Positions 1 through 12,890 are shown, numbered from the stretch's first letter. The stretch is DNA of 64,000 bases from Bombus terrestris (GCF_910591885.1 NC_063271.1:5325001-5389000), one strand, 5' to 3'. Numbers and translations are program-made. The notes: a model not told the origin generated them from the sequence alone.

Positions 1-979
1 GCGGCAAAGTCGTTTTAATGAACTGCTCGCGCTTTTATAGTCTGTGGCCAGGTAAGGGTGAGGGTAGATTGGAGTTGATTGGGATACTGCATTTGTGAAG
101 CAAACGTATATATCTTTTCAAAAGTTTTCGGATACTTATTAAACTGGATGCAAATTTATATTTTTGCAAATCGGAAACTATTAAAAAAATGGAACTTAAA
201 TGATAAACTTGTTTCAGCCTTTGGGTAAAGGATTGAGAGTCATAGTGACGTAAGTCAATCCATTGTAAGTTTTGCTACTAAAATAGCGCTTTGCGTTTAT
301 TATAGTAAAAGCGTTGATTATAGATTTTTAAGTAATGGAAATTTGTCGTAACAGTGACTTAAGCTAGAGAATAGATTAGGGCAAATTAATTGTTTGTTGA
401 GTGAGAATAAGGTAATTGGGTGTCGAAATACGTGATCGTAAATTCGAGTTCTCAAAATCTTAATGAAAGTATTCAACAAACGAAACAATATCTAAATTTT
501 TAATTAATTAAAAAAAGCACAGGTCTGGCGTTATTAAAGGGAAACGAAAAGACTGTTATTTTTTCCCAGTTACTTATTAACGTGCTCGCGTATAGAAGCA
601 TTGGTAGATTTATTCGTATCAAAATCGCGCAAATTAAATGCGAAATATGGCAAAGAAGCCCGGGATTATTCATTAAATATAACAGGAATGACGCGCGTAT
701 GTTTCGTTCGTCGTCGAGTGGATTCGAAAAAGGAAAACATCGAAATGCTGGTAAATTACGCGCGACGTAAAAACAATCAAATCCTCTCGACGAATGCTAA
801 CGAGATCTTGAAAGTTTCATAAGAACACATTCATTAGGCGTACACATTATCGTGTACCGTTTGTTTAACCCATTTGGCAAAGAGCAGCGATTTTCAGCTC
901 AGGCAACGTTGTAAAATTCTCTTCTTCCTCTATTGTGTCCATCTCTTTACAACTGTTAACAGTATTATATACACGTATA
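1..979. other. AT-rich noncoding DNA
   Basis: No convincing gene is seen. The first 48 bases end in GGCCAG followed by GTAAGG, a good 5' splice site match, and one frame through those 48 bases is open, so the window edge could be the end of an exon. The stretch is too short to test. A run of TTAATTAATTA-type sequence near position 500 is a generic homeodomain-like site. The frames at 582-822 are short and do not begin with a well-placed ATG. Confidence 0.5.
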
Positions 980-1334
980 CAGTAACTGACAAAAGTATTC
1001 GAAACTATAGAAAAATTGTATGTACACATTGTCCGTGTTTCATATTAAATATTTTGAAATTTCATTAACACTGTACAGGGACACGATTGTTACGATTATG
1101 CTGATAAAGTTTGGAACGATCTGAAAATGTATACAGAAGCTGCAGTATATTTAGTGTACGTTTATTATCATTTTAGTATAAATTTGTATACTTAGCGTAG
1201 AAAACTTTTATGTTTACACTGTACGTGTTATATAAATCAATTAGAAATTTCAAAATGTCTCGTATCACTCGTAAACACTCATAATATATTTGTAAAACAT
1301 TCTACAAGTGTTGAAATACTTTCACGAGCAACTG
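980..1334. mobile_element. Tc1-like MITE, 355 bp, long inverted ends
   Basis: The left end reads CAGTAACTGACAAAAG after a TA at 978-979. The right end, read on the minus strand, is CAGTTGCTCGTGAAAG, followed on the plus strand by TA at 1335-1336. CAGT termini flanked by a duplicated TA are typical of the Tc1 branch of Tc1/mariner transposons. The similarity between the arms continues inward for roughly 90 bases; both contain ATTTTGAAATTTC-type sequence. No transposase frame is present, so this is a non-autonomous copy. The block near 1200 (GTACGTGTTATATAA) also matches the left interior of the related element at 49949, showing that the two belong to one family. The two arms are diverged, so the insertion looks old. 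Confidence 0.72.
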
Positions 1335-2699
1335 TACGAACGTATGTACGTACGTTTGCCTCTAACTTATTTCTGCATGTTATCCCTGCGAGTTCTTTTT
1401 CTCTTCATTCTCCTTTTTATCAGAAAGCTTATTCGTTTTCCTCTCAACTGGCAGCCTTTGTTTGTTTGCCGCTTAATGAACGCGAAATTGCTGTGCAAAA
1501 CAAAAGCCGTTCCATCCCCTCTCGCCCTCTTTTCGTCTGGCATTCGTCATTTATTTATTCGTCACTCATTGTTCGGAAAGAGGCGAGGCAACGAATAAAG
1601 TAGAAGCCAATCCCTCGGTATATTGTTCCGTCCTCTCGCGTTCTTCACTCTTAAAGCTTGTAATTATTACTGAAAAATAAATACTTCTTCATCCTCGTTT
1701 AACATTGAACGTGTAATTACGACTATAAAATAAAGAACCGTCTTCATTCTACTTGCTTTCCAAACTATATACGTCATTATCTTTTGAAGTTCGCCCCCTG
1801 ATTGTCTATCTCTTTTCGCCCGTTAATTCTTTTCTCTCATTTTTTTTTTTTATTATTTTTATTTTTTTTTTTTTATTTTTATCATCTAGTCCCTCTTCCA
1901 CAAAAATAGGAACCTTATATTTTTCTGCACCTATATTTCTGTATTCTCCAACTGTTTTTCGAATTATTCCTTTGGTAGTCGTAGATTTAGAGAAAAATCT
2001 GTGCTTTACGATCTTCCTCCAAAGTTGAATTTTTACTTTCTACTTTCTCATTTTTGCATATATTTTGCTGGATGGCTTAGCTCCGTGTTATATTTGCTGT
2101 GTAATTTTTTTCACAACATATAATGTGGAAATAGTTTCCTCCGTCATCGCTCATATGTTTTCTTTTCATATAGTTTTGTACGCTGTTTATTTAAAAAAAA
2201 TCTCTGTTTCGCATTTCTATTTTCTCCTCAACTCGATCTTAACCTTCCAGCCTTCTATTTTTATTTCTCGCCCACTTTTAACCTTCCACTGGTGCGATGT
2301 AAACGATGACTAAACGATATATCAATCCGTCGAGTGAGAATTCATGCAATTTTCGTAAATACTCGCATCTCGCTTAAGTTTTCGTTATCTCTTCGCTCTA
2401 CTTTACAATCCTTATCTTCTTCATCCCGCCACTCTGCAACTCTCTCGCTTTACACCCCCGTTAACAGCTTCTGTCGGAATCTTTTTCTCCGCTCCATCAT
2501 CCCTCGCTGACAAACCTTCTGCATCTCTGTGCCACTCGAAATTGCAAGCTCAACATCTGCGCCAAATATTCTATCGCAAAGACACCTTCCTCATCCCACG
2601 CAAAGCACGAATCTACTGTTTATCAACGATTCAGAGAAACAAAGGTCCTCCATCTGCGCGTATATCTGACTGAGGTAACGATCCATCTCGTACCATATC
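1335..2699. other. Pyrimidine-biased noncoding stretch
   Basis: The plus strand is rich in T and C from about 1350 to 2600, with a nearly pure T tract at about 1836-1880. The apparent hydrophobic frames (F, L, S, I-rich) at 1308-1598, 1753-2028 and 2065-2313 follow from this composition and are not taken as membrane proteins. No splice-bounded exon stands out. Confidence 0.55.
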
Positions 2700-3130
2700 T
2701 ATTCACGACCCCGACGTAGGCCAATTGTTTCGACTTTCGCGGAAATTACACGGCTCGGGGAACAACGGTGCCATCGGATGCCGCGAGACCAGTCAGAAAT
2801 TGGGACACGCGGAGTGGAAATAGGGTAGATAGGGAAGGAAGGGGAAACGTTGGAACCTGGAAATCTGGAAAACGGGCCACCAGGGAGAGATCGCCGATCA
2901 TATCCTCGCCCCGCTAATTTGCATTCGATCATTCGCTGTAATCAAATCGATTCGATCGCTACGAGCAGCAGCTTCTATCGGGCCAACCTGTCGCTACGCA
3001 CACGCTGCTCCATTATTTCTGATGATCATGTATCATGGAGAGCGTTGGATGCGAATGGGGAACCAGCTTTCGCGAAACGTCATTTCATCGAAATCGTTTT
3101 GTATTGTACAAATCCTGTGTTTTAACGTTG
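2700..3130. other. GC-richer island without a clear gene
   Basis: Base composition shifts to more G, C and CpG than the flanks. Frames are open on both strands (2850-3125 plus, 2699-2932 minus), the usual effect of a lower stop-codon density. No ATG with good context or paired splice sites was found. It may be a conserved noncoding or regulatory block, but this is inferred from composition only. Confidence 0.35.
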
Positions 3131-5340
3131 CCAGGGTAGAGATGAAATTAATATCCGTGGGATGTATGTACCACATATGTAGAATGAAGTGGAATGGAAG
3201 TTGGTTAACCATTGCGTTTGTTATAATTTGCGGCGAAAGATATACCGAGTGACAATTTTTATAAGAACGGAGAAGAATAACAATTAGCTTTGTACGTTTA
3301 ATCATTTTTACCAGTTATTGCTAACAAAATGTTTAATTCTGACTAGTTATCATAATTCTTAATTTAATATAATAGTATCATGCGATTACTCGTCACGATC
3401 CTTTCTCTTCTTTTTTTATAGTGAGCAGTGATATTCGTATTCATTGCATTACGAATAATTTTACTTCTATCTTGTTTCCATAATATTCGTTATTTGTACT
3501 TTGAAGCGCTGAAAACATATAGAACTACTCGCACATTTCTATGTCGAGCAATAATTAAATTGAATTAAATCAATCATTTCTCCAATTTACATGCTCGTCG
3601 CTGTACGTGTTGTGAATATTTTCAGAACTTTCGCTTATAATGCCTTTTGATCGTGATGAGAGGAATTGACTGTAACAGAGCAGCATAAGACGTAGGGGAA
3701 ATGTTTGATTTAGCGAAGAGTCTGCCTGTATACTGACTAATACTACTTGCTGGGATTTACTTAAGCATCGGTTGCTGTGTCGGTGAATCGTTTTGTGGCT
3801 CTTGCTTGTTCAGCTTTTAGAAAATTATACTAAACAAATGGCAATTAGATAAGCGATGTTGGATTAACATTTCGTACAAATTTGTTTGTTGCAAATGACG
3901 TATAAATATTTCGTTCAGTTTTCAGACGTCTCTTTTTCCGTTTCGAAAATTCGCAACTCAACTCAAAGATTTTATTAACGCTCTTTGCAAAGCAAGATAT
4001 AGATATAGTTTAATTAACAATAAACACGAGATATTTGTAAACAAAGATTCTACGTACATGGTCCAAAAAATTATTCGATACACCTTGCAACAAAAAATAA
4101 AAAATACTATGAAAATTCTAATGAATATCAAACAAGAAACATTCTTTTATTAAAAATTTTACGAATTGTAGATAATACAATATCGAATGTTGGCCTCCTC
4201 TTCGTTAATTCTCTTTAGTATACAAATAGCAGGAGTATTTGTTCGAAAACTTCATTATTCGATAGCAATTGTTTGAAATAATATAATAGAGGCGAAATGA
4301 AATTAAAGAGATTCATTTAACAAGTATATTCCTTGTACTTGCAATAATTTCCAAGTATCGAAATGCTTATGCACGATAGTGTACATCGTGACCTAAATCG
4401 GCCCTGGGAATTAGGTAATGGAACATCCCGCGCGGCCATGCATAAATCAATCAGACGACCAGTTTTGGTCCGCCTTCGTAAATTACTTTCGTATTAGAGC
4501 GCATATTGTGCGGCCTGGTGGTAGACTTATCGATAAAGTCAATTTCGACGGGACGTCGATCGTGAAAGTTCGTAATTTCTCGGCCGTAGTGTACGGCTAG
4601 AGTTTAGAGAATAATGTTCGTGAAAAGGGATATCGATATACGGAGGTTGATAGCACGAGGCTATCGAACGGTACCAACGACGTGTTGTTGCATTATTATA
4701 TTTCATATATATTTATGTTCTGGATTTATCGGATACACAGGTTCGCGAAAGTATCGCAACACTTGTAGATACGTTTTACGAATATATTATGTGCGTTATA
4801 CGAATCTTGAATCATCTTGAAATTTCATTTTCTCACGGTCACGAGACTCGCTATATCGGCCAAATATTAGTTTTATGTAACGCATACGGCATAGATATAA
4901 ACGTAGTTTAACGTACGTACGCGTAGAAATATTTGCTGGATCAGCTTTTTGAAAATTCAAGCGCTGAACGTTTATTCGAGGCCTGATCAAAGTTAATATT
5001 ATAAAATATTAATAAATTGTTTTGGCCTCGTATAATTTTGGATATTTTTTCTGTTTTATGAATATTTCAAATAGCGTATATTCCGTGTAATTTTCCAGTT
5101 ATCAGACGTTTAAAAAATGTTTCACGATGTTTAAAGGAAAAGAAGATAAAAGCTGATCCTCGTGGATAACTTGGAGCAGGCGCGTCGATGAATAATCGAA
5201 CGAACGCCGAATGACGTCAGTTCCAAGATTAAGAACTCTCGTCCAGGGGAAAGAGGATGGAAAGACGTGTACGTCGAGAATAGCTATTGGGAGAAATAGA
5301 TTTCCGGTTGATGTGTTGCAGAAACCTAATGGTAGGTTAG
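3131..5340. other. AT-rich noncoding DNA
   Basis: Long AT-rich stretch. A frame at 4418-4600 begins with a real ATG and encodes 60 residues, but it has no recognisable motif and no flanking splice signals, so it is not called. The segment at about 4050-4200 (ending near GGCCTCCTC) may be an old transposon fragment, but I could not pair any ends. Confidence 0.45.
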
Positions 5341-5437
5341 TATCACAGAAAATGGACACGGTCCATTTTCGTAGCGCAAGAGCCACTGGTGGAAGATTAA
5401 TGGCGCTTTGATATCATAGAAAATGGATATGGACGAG
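5341..5437. repeat. Perfect inverted repeat and its diverged direct copy
   Basis: At 5348-5370 GAAAATGGAC is followed after three bases by its exact reverse complement GTCCATTTTC, a 10-bp perfect palindrome with spacer ACG. The 22-base block TATCACAGAAAATGGACACG... recurs about 71 bases downstream (from about 5412) as TATCATAGAAAATGGATATG..., where only one half of the palindrome survives. This could be a dimeric protein-binding site or simply a small local duplication. Confidence 0.5.
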
Positions 5438-6429
5438 TTGTAAAATTAATCTTCCCGAGTAACTATAAAGAACGAAATAAATGTTAAAAGCCAACGTCTG
5501 GTAAGGAGGAACAATGATAGTTTGTCGTCGTAGAGTACGCGTTTAGAATATGTAGGATATTGGACGTATAAAAAATATATACATTCGTTTCCCACAGAAT
5601 TTCCTTTAAATATCTACTTTGAAAATTCGTGTTAAATATTTTCTGATAAGTATATATTAAATATATGGTAATCTTCTCAATGAAATCTCGTTATATTTAT
5701 ATGAAAATCACGAACGATTGATCGGGAAGTTACATCATCTAGAAGAACAGCAGCGAGAAATTAAAAAAGTCTCTCAATTGGAATATGCAAAATATAGCTA
5801 CCGTTCCAATTTAAATAACGAATCGAGGAAAAATAATTTTCAAGTAGAAGATAGAACGATATTTAACTTAAAAAATTAAATATTAACAACCATTTCGAGT
5901 ACGCCAACAAGATCCGATTCTCCGGACTTAAGTAACTAGTCGGTTAGTTGAACTGAAATCCAGAGATAAATAGAACCGTATGTTTTGCCGATTACAAGAA
6001 ATCTGAAGATTTCTTGACTCTTCGAGAGACGAGAAGTTCGTTACCTAATCCGGCTTCGTATAAAAGACAAATATTAGGAGAAATCTTGGTTGGGAATGTA
6101 ACGGATCGGTTGTTCGCTATACGTTTCAAAAATAAGAGGAAAAAAAAAAGGAGGAAAAATAGTATCATAAATCTAAAAAGGAAAGCGAGGGAAGAACGTC
6201 ACCGTGTATCTAACGTCGTGACGTCTTTTCTTTCTCGAAATTTTCTGCTGGAAGAAATTGACGATACGAAGGTTGTGCTTGGATGAATCTAGGACATTTC
6301 GTGAACCACGTTCGATCCTTAAGCGATAATAAGAAAGACGTATTCGTTGAATCACGGTCCGTCTGTCTCCACCTATATGAACTTTACGAGCTACTATTAC
6401 TTGCTATGACCCGGCTCGCTTTTATATTC
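5438..6429. other. Noncoding DNA
   Basis: Mostly AT-rich. A lysine/arginine-rich frame at 6014-6286 runs through an A-rich tract near 6138-6170 and does not start with a true ATG. Nothing else can be supported. Confidence 0.45.
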
Positions 6430-7765
6430 GAACGTGCAGCAAACATTCGGCCAATGTTTCTTATTTTCCTTCGTTTTAGAATTCATCTTCGTTCCCATTC
6501 TTCTTGTCTTAATTGTCATTTTTTCTTTTTCGATATTTATTTCCTTGGATACGTTTTTTCTGTTTTCTATTCGTTGTTTCCTTTCTTCTTTCTCCAATAG
6601 AAATTTCTTCGATATTTTCTATTTTTTAATTCTATTTCTAACATCTAAATACTTTTCGTTTCTTATATCTTTTCTTCGTCGCGTTCTCCAATTTTCATTC
6701 TTTCTTTTCAATACTTTCGCTTCTTCTTACGTTTAGTTCTTTCTTCGATTTTATTATTTTGTCTTGCTTGTTCTTTTACGGTTTAATCCGTTTTAATATG
6801 TTCCGCTTCAGACATGCTTTTTCGTCATGTTTCATTTACCTGACTCCGATGTTTTTACAATTTTAGTATTTCTCTTCGCCTTCGTCATTTTTTATTATTT
6901 CGCTATTTCACTTTCTCTCCGGAAATACCGTTTTTCGTTATTTCGCTTGCTCTCTTTTCCGACTTGCTCGCGGATTCCTACTCTTCTCCCATCCACCTTC
7001 TCTATTTTTCACTATCGCTATGTTTCATTCTCCCGTTTCCTTTTTTTCCCGTCGCTATTTTACGCTTCCCTCCCTTCTATCTTCTTTTTACCTTTTAATA
7101 TTCAATTAACATTCCCACACTATCCTATTCTACCTCTCTGTCTTCGTTTCCTTTCATTATCTTATTTCTTCCTTTTTCCCCTTCCCCTGTATTCTCCATT
7201 CTTCTTAATTTTGTAATTCGCCGTATTTATCTTTGCCTTTTTCCACTCGTCTTTGTTCCGAATTTTCAGTTCTCCGTTCAATATTCTTCTTTCTTACAAT
7301 TAGTTTTTTTTAAATGTCCACTTCTTCCGTTTCGATCTTCCTCTTTCCTGCAATTAGCTTTTTTCTTAATTTCCACCTTTTCTGTTCCAATCTCCTCTCC
7401 CGCGCTTTTTCCTCGTCTATTTCTTTCTGCTTAAAAATTCTTTTACGCTGCTTCAATCATTTTCAAACTTCCAATTCCTACCTTTTCCATTATCTTCCCG
7501 TGTTTCATTTCTCTCCTATCTCCATTCTCCCCTCTCCTATTTCAATATCTGCTTTCTTTGCACCTAATCTTTTTCTTGTTCCCTTTCTCATTTCCAATCC
7601 CCGACATCGTCACTTTCTTTTCAACAATTTTTTTCCGCTACTTCGCCACATCCTATTTTCCATTTTCCCCATATCTCTTCTCTTTCCTGAAGAAACGCCA
7701 AAAAACCAACCAGTTTACTCATGCTATCGCAAATTGTTCCAGTCGAAGTTTCCTCTTCTTTGAAA
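6430..7765. repeat. 1.3-kb pyrimidine-biased low-complexity domain
   Basis: Over about 1.3 kb the plus strand is dominated by T and C, with blocks such as TTTTTCTTTTTCG and CTTCCTTTTTCCCC, while G and A are scarce. The minus strand is correspondingly purine-rich. All long frames here (6434-6736, 6827-7216, 7314-7763) encode F/S/L/P-rich peptides that mirror the composition. There is no exact repeat unit, so this is low-complexity sequence and not a microsatellite. Confidence 0.65.
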
Positions 7766-9342
7766 GAAGAGGAAAAAGGAGGAGGACAAAAACCGATGGT
7801 ATCTCACGGACACGGACGCGAGCCGAATTTAAGATCCGAAAGGTATTTCATTACGTTTTCGTTGGTCCATTGATCGATCGTCGAAGTCGTCCTTTTGCCA
7901 GGCCGCTTATTGAATTCGGATTGCAGATGTAAGTAGACGAAGCTACGGAGGCTGGTTAGGGTTGAAATGGAAACTCGCGATGTCTGTCTGATCGTCGAAA
8001 TGAGAAAAAGTGATATTGTTTCTGGGCAGACGCGAAATTATTAGAGGCAATGATAGATTATGAATTGATTGACCGACGAATCGTCGATGAAATTGATTCT
8101 GTTGATTAAATTATATCGTGTTTTGAGTATTGTCTTCGTATGGTAAATCGAGAGATAGGTCGAATTATTTGGATTATAATTTGAAAATATACAGTCGTGA
8201 TGAATATGATTTTGATATTATAAGAAATTCTAGTAAGAAATATAAGTTTTGTATAATATTTTAATCTTCCTCTTTCTTTGCAAAGTCTTCTTAATAATAA
8301 TAGAGGTGTTAAAGGAATTATAGATTTCGTAATTGAATTCAGGATGCGAGAATATTTCTAAAATGACAATCATATAGGAAGATGAGTAGGCACGTTGCTT
8401 GGCGTGTCTGACTATACACGGCCCACTTCCCCTTACAAAAGATTATTCGTACGAAGGTACATTCACATTGGGAGAAATTAATATTTTACGAATGCATCTA
8501 ACAATTCCGTAAAATTAATGAAATATCTGCACCATTATAAATGTTATTACAAATAATCAAAATAGTTTACTCATCGATTAAGATACTGTGTTTTACCTGT
8601 CGTTGGAAGAACGATTACATCTACCAAATAAAAGAAATTTGTCAGAGATAAAGAAATACGAAATGATACGGTTTCTCACGATAAAAAATGGCACATAACC
8701 AATTTAATCCTACAGTATCTCGCACCTTTAATAACTATATTGCTACAACAGAATCGAGGGGAAGATAAAAAAAATCGTTATTCACGTCAGTTAAAACGAA
8801 AAGGGGAAAAAATCCAAACCAATTGTATGGAATTTACATAACACTCTCACCACCCACAAAAAGGATCACTCAAATATTTCGTATTTCGCGTTTTATCTCC
8901 CAGTGAAAAAGTTCATCCTCGGAAGAAAAACAATCGAATGATTAAAAAAAAAAAAAAAAAAGGAAAAATTGTGGTATGGAAAATTGTAGCGTTTCTCGTT
9001 GCGCAATCGTTGCATCGGGTCGTTGCCAAAAGGTATGATGTGCAAAGTTGGCGTGGCATAGCGGCGATTGCCAAATCCTATAAATGAATCAACAAGTTGC
9101 GAATTCGATAGAAATTCGAGCGTCGAAATCGTGCAATCAGCAATACGCTACGAACCAGATAAAAATAAACGATCCCCGGGTCTGGATCGAGCGATCGATA
9201 AGGAATTTAAATTCAACTGGGCTACCGGAGGCTGAACCCCAACGTTTTTTCGAAAGCTTCCTCTCGCTCATGCTGCTGCGCCTATTCGCTCACCATCTGC
9301 TACGTTTAATTACTGGAATGTCCCATTCTACTTGACCATCCG
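7766..9342. other. Noncoding DNA with a poly(A) tract
   Basis: AT-rich sequence with a modest CpG-rich patch at 7790-7930 and another at 9000-9330. An A18 tract lies at 8944-8961. The frame at 9084-9335 starts with ATG near 9084 (MNQQVANSIEIRASKSCNQQ...), is 83 codons long and has no recognised domain; it is likely chance. Confidence 0.45.
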
Positions 9343-9360
9343 ATATATATATATATATAT
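9343..9360. repeat. (AT)9 microsatellite
   Basis: Uninterrupted AT dinucleotide run of 18 bases, flanked by CG and TTCC. Confidence 0.9.
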
Positions 9361-11100
9361 TTCCATCTTTTTCCCCGCTTTCCCCTCTTCTTTTGTTCGT
9401 CGATAATGGAAAATGTTACTTACTGTCTCTAGAATTATATCGTTTCTCTTACACCAAATACGTAAGAGGGTGGGAACTTTTAATTTTTCAGTTTCGATAA
9501 GGAGAACATTCCTTTTTTGTTCCTGTTGGCCCATTCAAAATGGAATTTGTATTTCAGTGTACGGGAGAAATTATTTTTAAATAGTTATTGGTAAGAGAGA
9601 TACATTTTTCGGCTTGTTTGAAAATTTGAGAAAATTTGAGGTGAATTTTACCGAAGTACATGCATTGTGTTTAATTAATTATTAATTTATAGACACGCAC
9701 GCGTAACATCAAACGTCAACTGTAATAGAATTTTGATTATTCGATGCAATTATGACACACCCTGTTTGGATAATTAAGTATCTTTGCCCTGGTGCGAAAG
9801 AAGATAATCGATTTGTTAATGTATTCAACACGAACAAACGCTATAAATAAAAACATAACAATTCCTCCCAGTTTCCTTACCACTCCCAAATTTTCCATTA
9901 AACCGTGATCCAATAATCGATCGTTCGGTTAAATGGCATTCTGACAATAGAGACGCTAATGTATGTAAATTAAAACAATGAATATTGCATGACAAATTTA
10001 GTATAACAACGATGATACTCTAAGCTTAGGTTCTATCTCAATTTCCTATGCAACTTCAACCAACTAGCAAATAAGCTGTTTAACGTTCAACATAATATTA
10101 TTCGAAGATTTAGCAGAATTAAACTATATAATCTTTGGAACTTATAAAAAATAAAATGCGAAGAGAATTAAAAAGGGGGAGATTACCGAGATAAATTCTC
10201 GAAAGGTTGATAAATATTTCAAAAAAAGGACAGAATTCATTGACCGCGATTTCAATCCATTAACGTGCTAATAATTTCTACTTGCAACATCCCCTCATTA
10301 TTTCAAAGGACTTAAAAAGTAATCATACATTCTGTTTTGTCCGTTTTTTTTTTCTTTTTATTCTGATCAAAGTCACGTAATCATGCTAATTATTCAGCGT
10401 ATCGAAGGACAACTGAACAAAGAGAATATTAACGCTTTTGTAGTAGCAATTTACTGGTTGCCGCAGGCATTTGTCATGAGTACGAATATATGGAGTACGA
10501 AATTCATATTGAAATATATTTATGACAACGAACGTTTCATATGAAATTAAAAAGGAGAACGGTCATCTGGTGCGAGACAAACGTTCGAATAGGATATTTT
10601 AGTTCGTTTGCAGATTCAAGATTTAAACGATCACAATCAAAACATAAAATAAATATGATAACACAAACATCATAAGAATCGACTAAACTGGCAAAATAAT
10701 ACCGTAGCTATTTCTAATTAAAGCGTAGCTTTCAAGTGTTTTTTTTTCAAACTAAATTACGTATTAATAAGAGTTTTCTTCTACAATTGTTCTATAACGT
10801 TCTATTTTACAATATAGAGTATACATATATTGTTACTTGCAAGATAGATTTTTCTCTTCACAAACTCTTTATTACTCAAATACGTAATAAAAGTACGATT
10901 TGATAGGAAAATTGTCAATAGGTATAATATTAAAATAATTTCAACGACTAAGTAAATAATTATTTTATTATTATACGCGGAAAAGAACGTGTTGCAATTT
11001 TAAGTATTTTACAAGCGTAATTATCATTAGCAGTGTTTTCATGTAATAACGCAATTTGTCTGTAAAACTTAATTTTATACGTTAAAAAGAGAAAATGTGT
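9361..11100. other. AT-rich noncoding DNA
   Basis: No long frames and very AT-rich. The motif ACACCCTGTTTGG near 9755 resembles a terminal word common in insect DNA elements, but no partner end was found, so no element is called. Confidence 0.5.
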
Positions 11101-12005
11101 TAAATAAAGGACAACTAAAGCAGAAAAAAAACGGAGCAGATCTCGCCAAGAAAATTAACATATCCGCAATTCGGGACGACAAACGCGAGGCCACACGCGA
11201 CGCGATAAATACGAGCGAGACGAATTAAAATTCGCGACGACCAGGCGTCACGACGCGTGCTTCCACCTTCTTTTTTCCAATTTTTTCTATTCTTTCTTTT
11301 CGTTATGTTGATTTTTTTCTTTTTCGCCTGTCTTTTCGCTCTATGGAAACGCGGTCGCACGTGCGCACAGGTGAGAATATTCATAACGAGTCTGAAAGAA
11401 CGTATGGCATTAATGGGCGGGACGGAGGGATTTAAACGTTTCCGGCGCGAGGGAAAATTGCGATTCCGCGGAAATTACGAGGTCTGAGCCCCGTGCCCGA
11501 GCTTGATCGTTCGAGCTCGCGTGAAAGACGAACACACGCGGGATAGCATGAAAATCCGGCTGAACCTCGCGAAATTCGCGATTCTACGGGATGAAGGAGT
11601 GAAAATTGGAAGGGTGACTGCGCCAACTTTTAGCGTGCAGAATGAAAAAGTGGAGATTTTTAATGTGATAACTGAAATAAAAAAGTCGTTTGGATCGTGC
11701 TATCTCTTAAATGTAATATAATTTGCCGATGCTTCTGTATAATATTTCTTTTCGATTATTCAATATTGTATCGTTTATATTAAACGTTACATACTTTAAA
11801 TAATTGTCAATGAACCATCGTTTGTATATAGCGTATTAACATCTTTATTCGCATATTTCCTTTTTAATTTATATTCAAAGTTGAATATCTCTGACGTTGA
11901 CATATATATAATATATTTACTCCTACATTTTTATTATCTACCAACGTGTCACTCGCAATAGAAACTGGATATTTTCCATTATTTATTTTGATTATATATT
12001 GTGTT
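11101..12005. other. Mixed CpG-rich block with a splice-donor-like site
   Basis: CpG-rich from 11150 to 11630, then AT-rich. CACAG|GTGAGA at about 11366-11376 is a good donor match, and a T-rich tract lies about 90 bases upstream. The leader-like peptide in front of it (from 11257) begins at GTG, not ATG, and comes from a T-rich tract, so no signal peptide gene is called. Confidence 0.35.
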
Positions 12006-12416
12006 TTAATCGTTCAATATCGTCTTCATTAAAATTGAACCGATTGTATCCACAATGGCGTAAAGCTTCCTTTCATTCAGCACTGTATTTACAAACAGAT
12101 CTAGCGACAATCGAACACTCTCAAATTGCAATTTTACCAGGAAGCAGCGAATCGGAAAGAGGTCGGGCGATGCATCGGATATGTGTTGGCGTTGGTACGC
12201 AGGTGGGTGTGCGGAAGAAGGGGTAACCGAGAACGCGTAGGCTGAGAACCCGGGCTGGAGACGATATTTCATCAGGTGGACCAGTGGTCGAATGGTTTTA
12301 TTAAAAAGCGCGAGTCGTAGTTGTAAAAAACGCGGTGGATTTATGCCCGAGAAAATCGGCGAAATTCGCGATCGTTCTCGCTGTTCCACAGCGCTGGAAC
12401 TCTGCCTCTTTTTCAT
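12006..12416 (-). CDS. ATG-initiated 136-codon frame, unassigned, possibly chance
   Basis: The minus strand has an ATG at 12414-12416 followed by 136 codons to a TAA at the low end. The predicted product is unbiased in composition, with a hydrophobic C-terminal third (ending LYAIVDTIGSILMKTILND) and a basic N-terminus. I recognise no family. A second frame, also starting at an ATG four bases upstream, overlaps it. Frames of this length are expected a few times by chance in 64 kb, and the CpG-rich base composition lowers stop density here. There is no promoter, splice or conservation evidence from the sequence alone. Confidence 0.13.
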   Translation of the reverse strand: MKKRQSSSAVEQRERSRISPIFSGINPPRFLQLRLALFNKTIRPLVHLMKYRLQPGFSAYAFSVTPSSAHPPAYQRQHISDASPDLFPIRCFLVKLQFESVRLSLDLFVNTVLNERKLYAIVDTIGSILMKTILND

Positions 12417-12639
12417 CCATCCATCGCGATTTCTTGCCAGTGAAGCTGGACCAAACGACCGCTCCTCCTTCTTCTTCTACCTCGTCTTTTCTCGTTTCCA
12501 ACTGGAAATTTTTCCATTTTGCTATGCATATTTATACATATGCGTACGTGTACTAGGAACGACGTATTTTCAAGGATCGTTGAGGCCAATTAGGATCATT
12601 AAGGGCTGAGAGGTAACATTTTATACGTTAATGTTGCGT

Positions 12640-12890
12640 AAATGTAGCGTTACAGAACGGAAGGTAATGAAAATTTGAATATTTAAGAGTTTGGAAATTT
12701 GTGTATTCAGCAGCTTGAAGATTTCAGGATCAGATTATTTGAATATTTCAAGATTTTAATATTTGAACACCTGAATGTTCAATATGCTGTATATCCAGAG
12801 ATTTAATAATTTAGAAATAAGACAGCCTCCAAATTCGTAGATTCGACAATTTTAAGATAAAATTCACATATTGTTAAAAATCGTGAATAA
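12640..12890. repeat. Cryptically simple TTTGAATATTT-type sequence
   Basis: Variants of TTTGAATATTTAAGA and GAAGATTTCAGGA recur irregularly every 20-25 bases (for example near 12675, 12718, 12738 and 12760). The repetition is degenerate and without a fixed period, which suggests an old slippage-derived sequence. Confidence 0.5.

Noticed and set aside
6434..7763. Several 100-149-codon hydrophobic frames resembling membrane proteins
   Set aside because: They follow directly from the T/C-rich composition, start without convincing ATG context and occur in overlapping phases.
9750..9775. ACACCCTGT word as a transposon terminus, also near 25796
   Set aside because: The two words are unpaired, with no target duplication and no inverted partner within a few kb.
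11257..11373. Signal-peptide-like leader followed by a splice donor
   Set aside because: The apparent start codon is GTG, and the hydrophobic run comes from a T-rich tract; no ATG is available.
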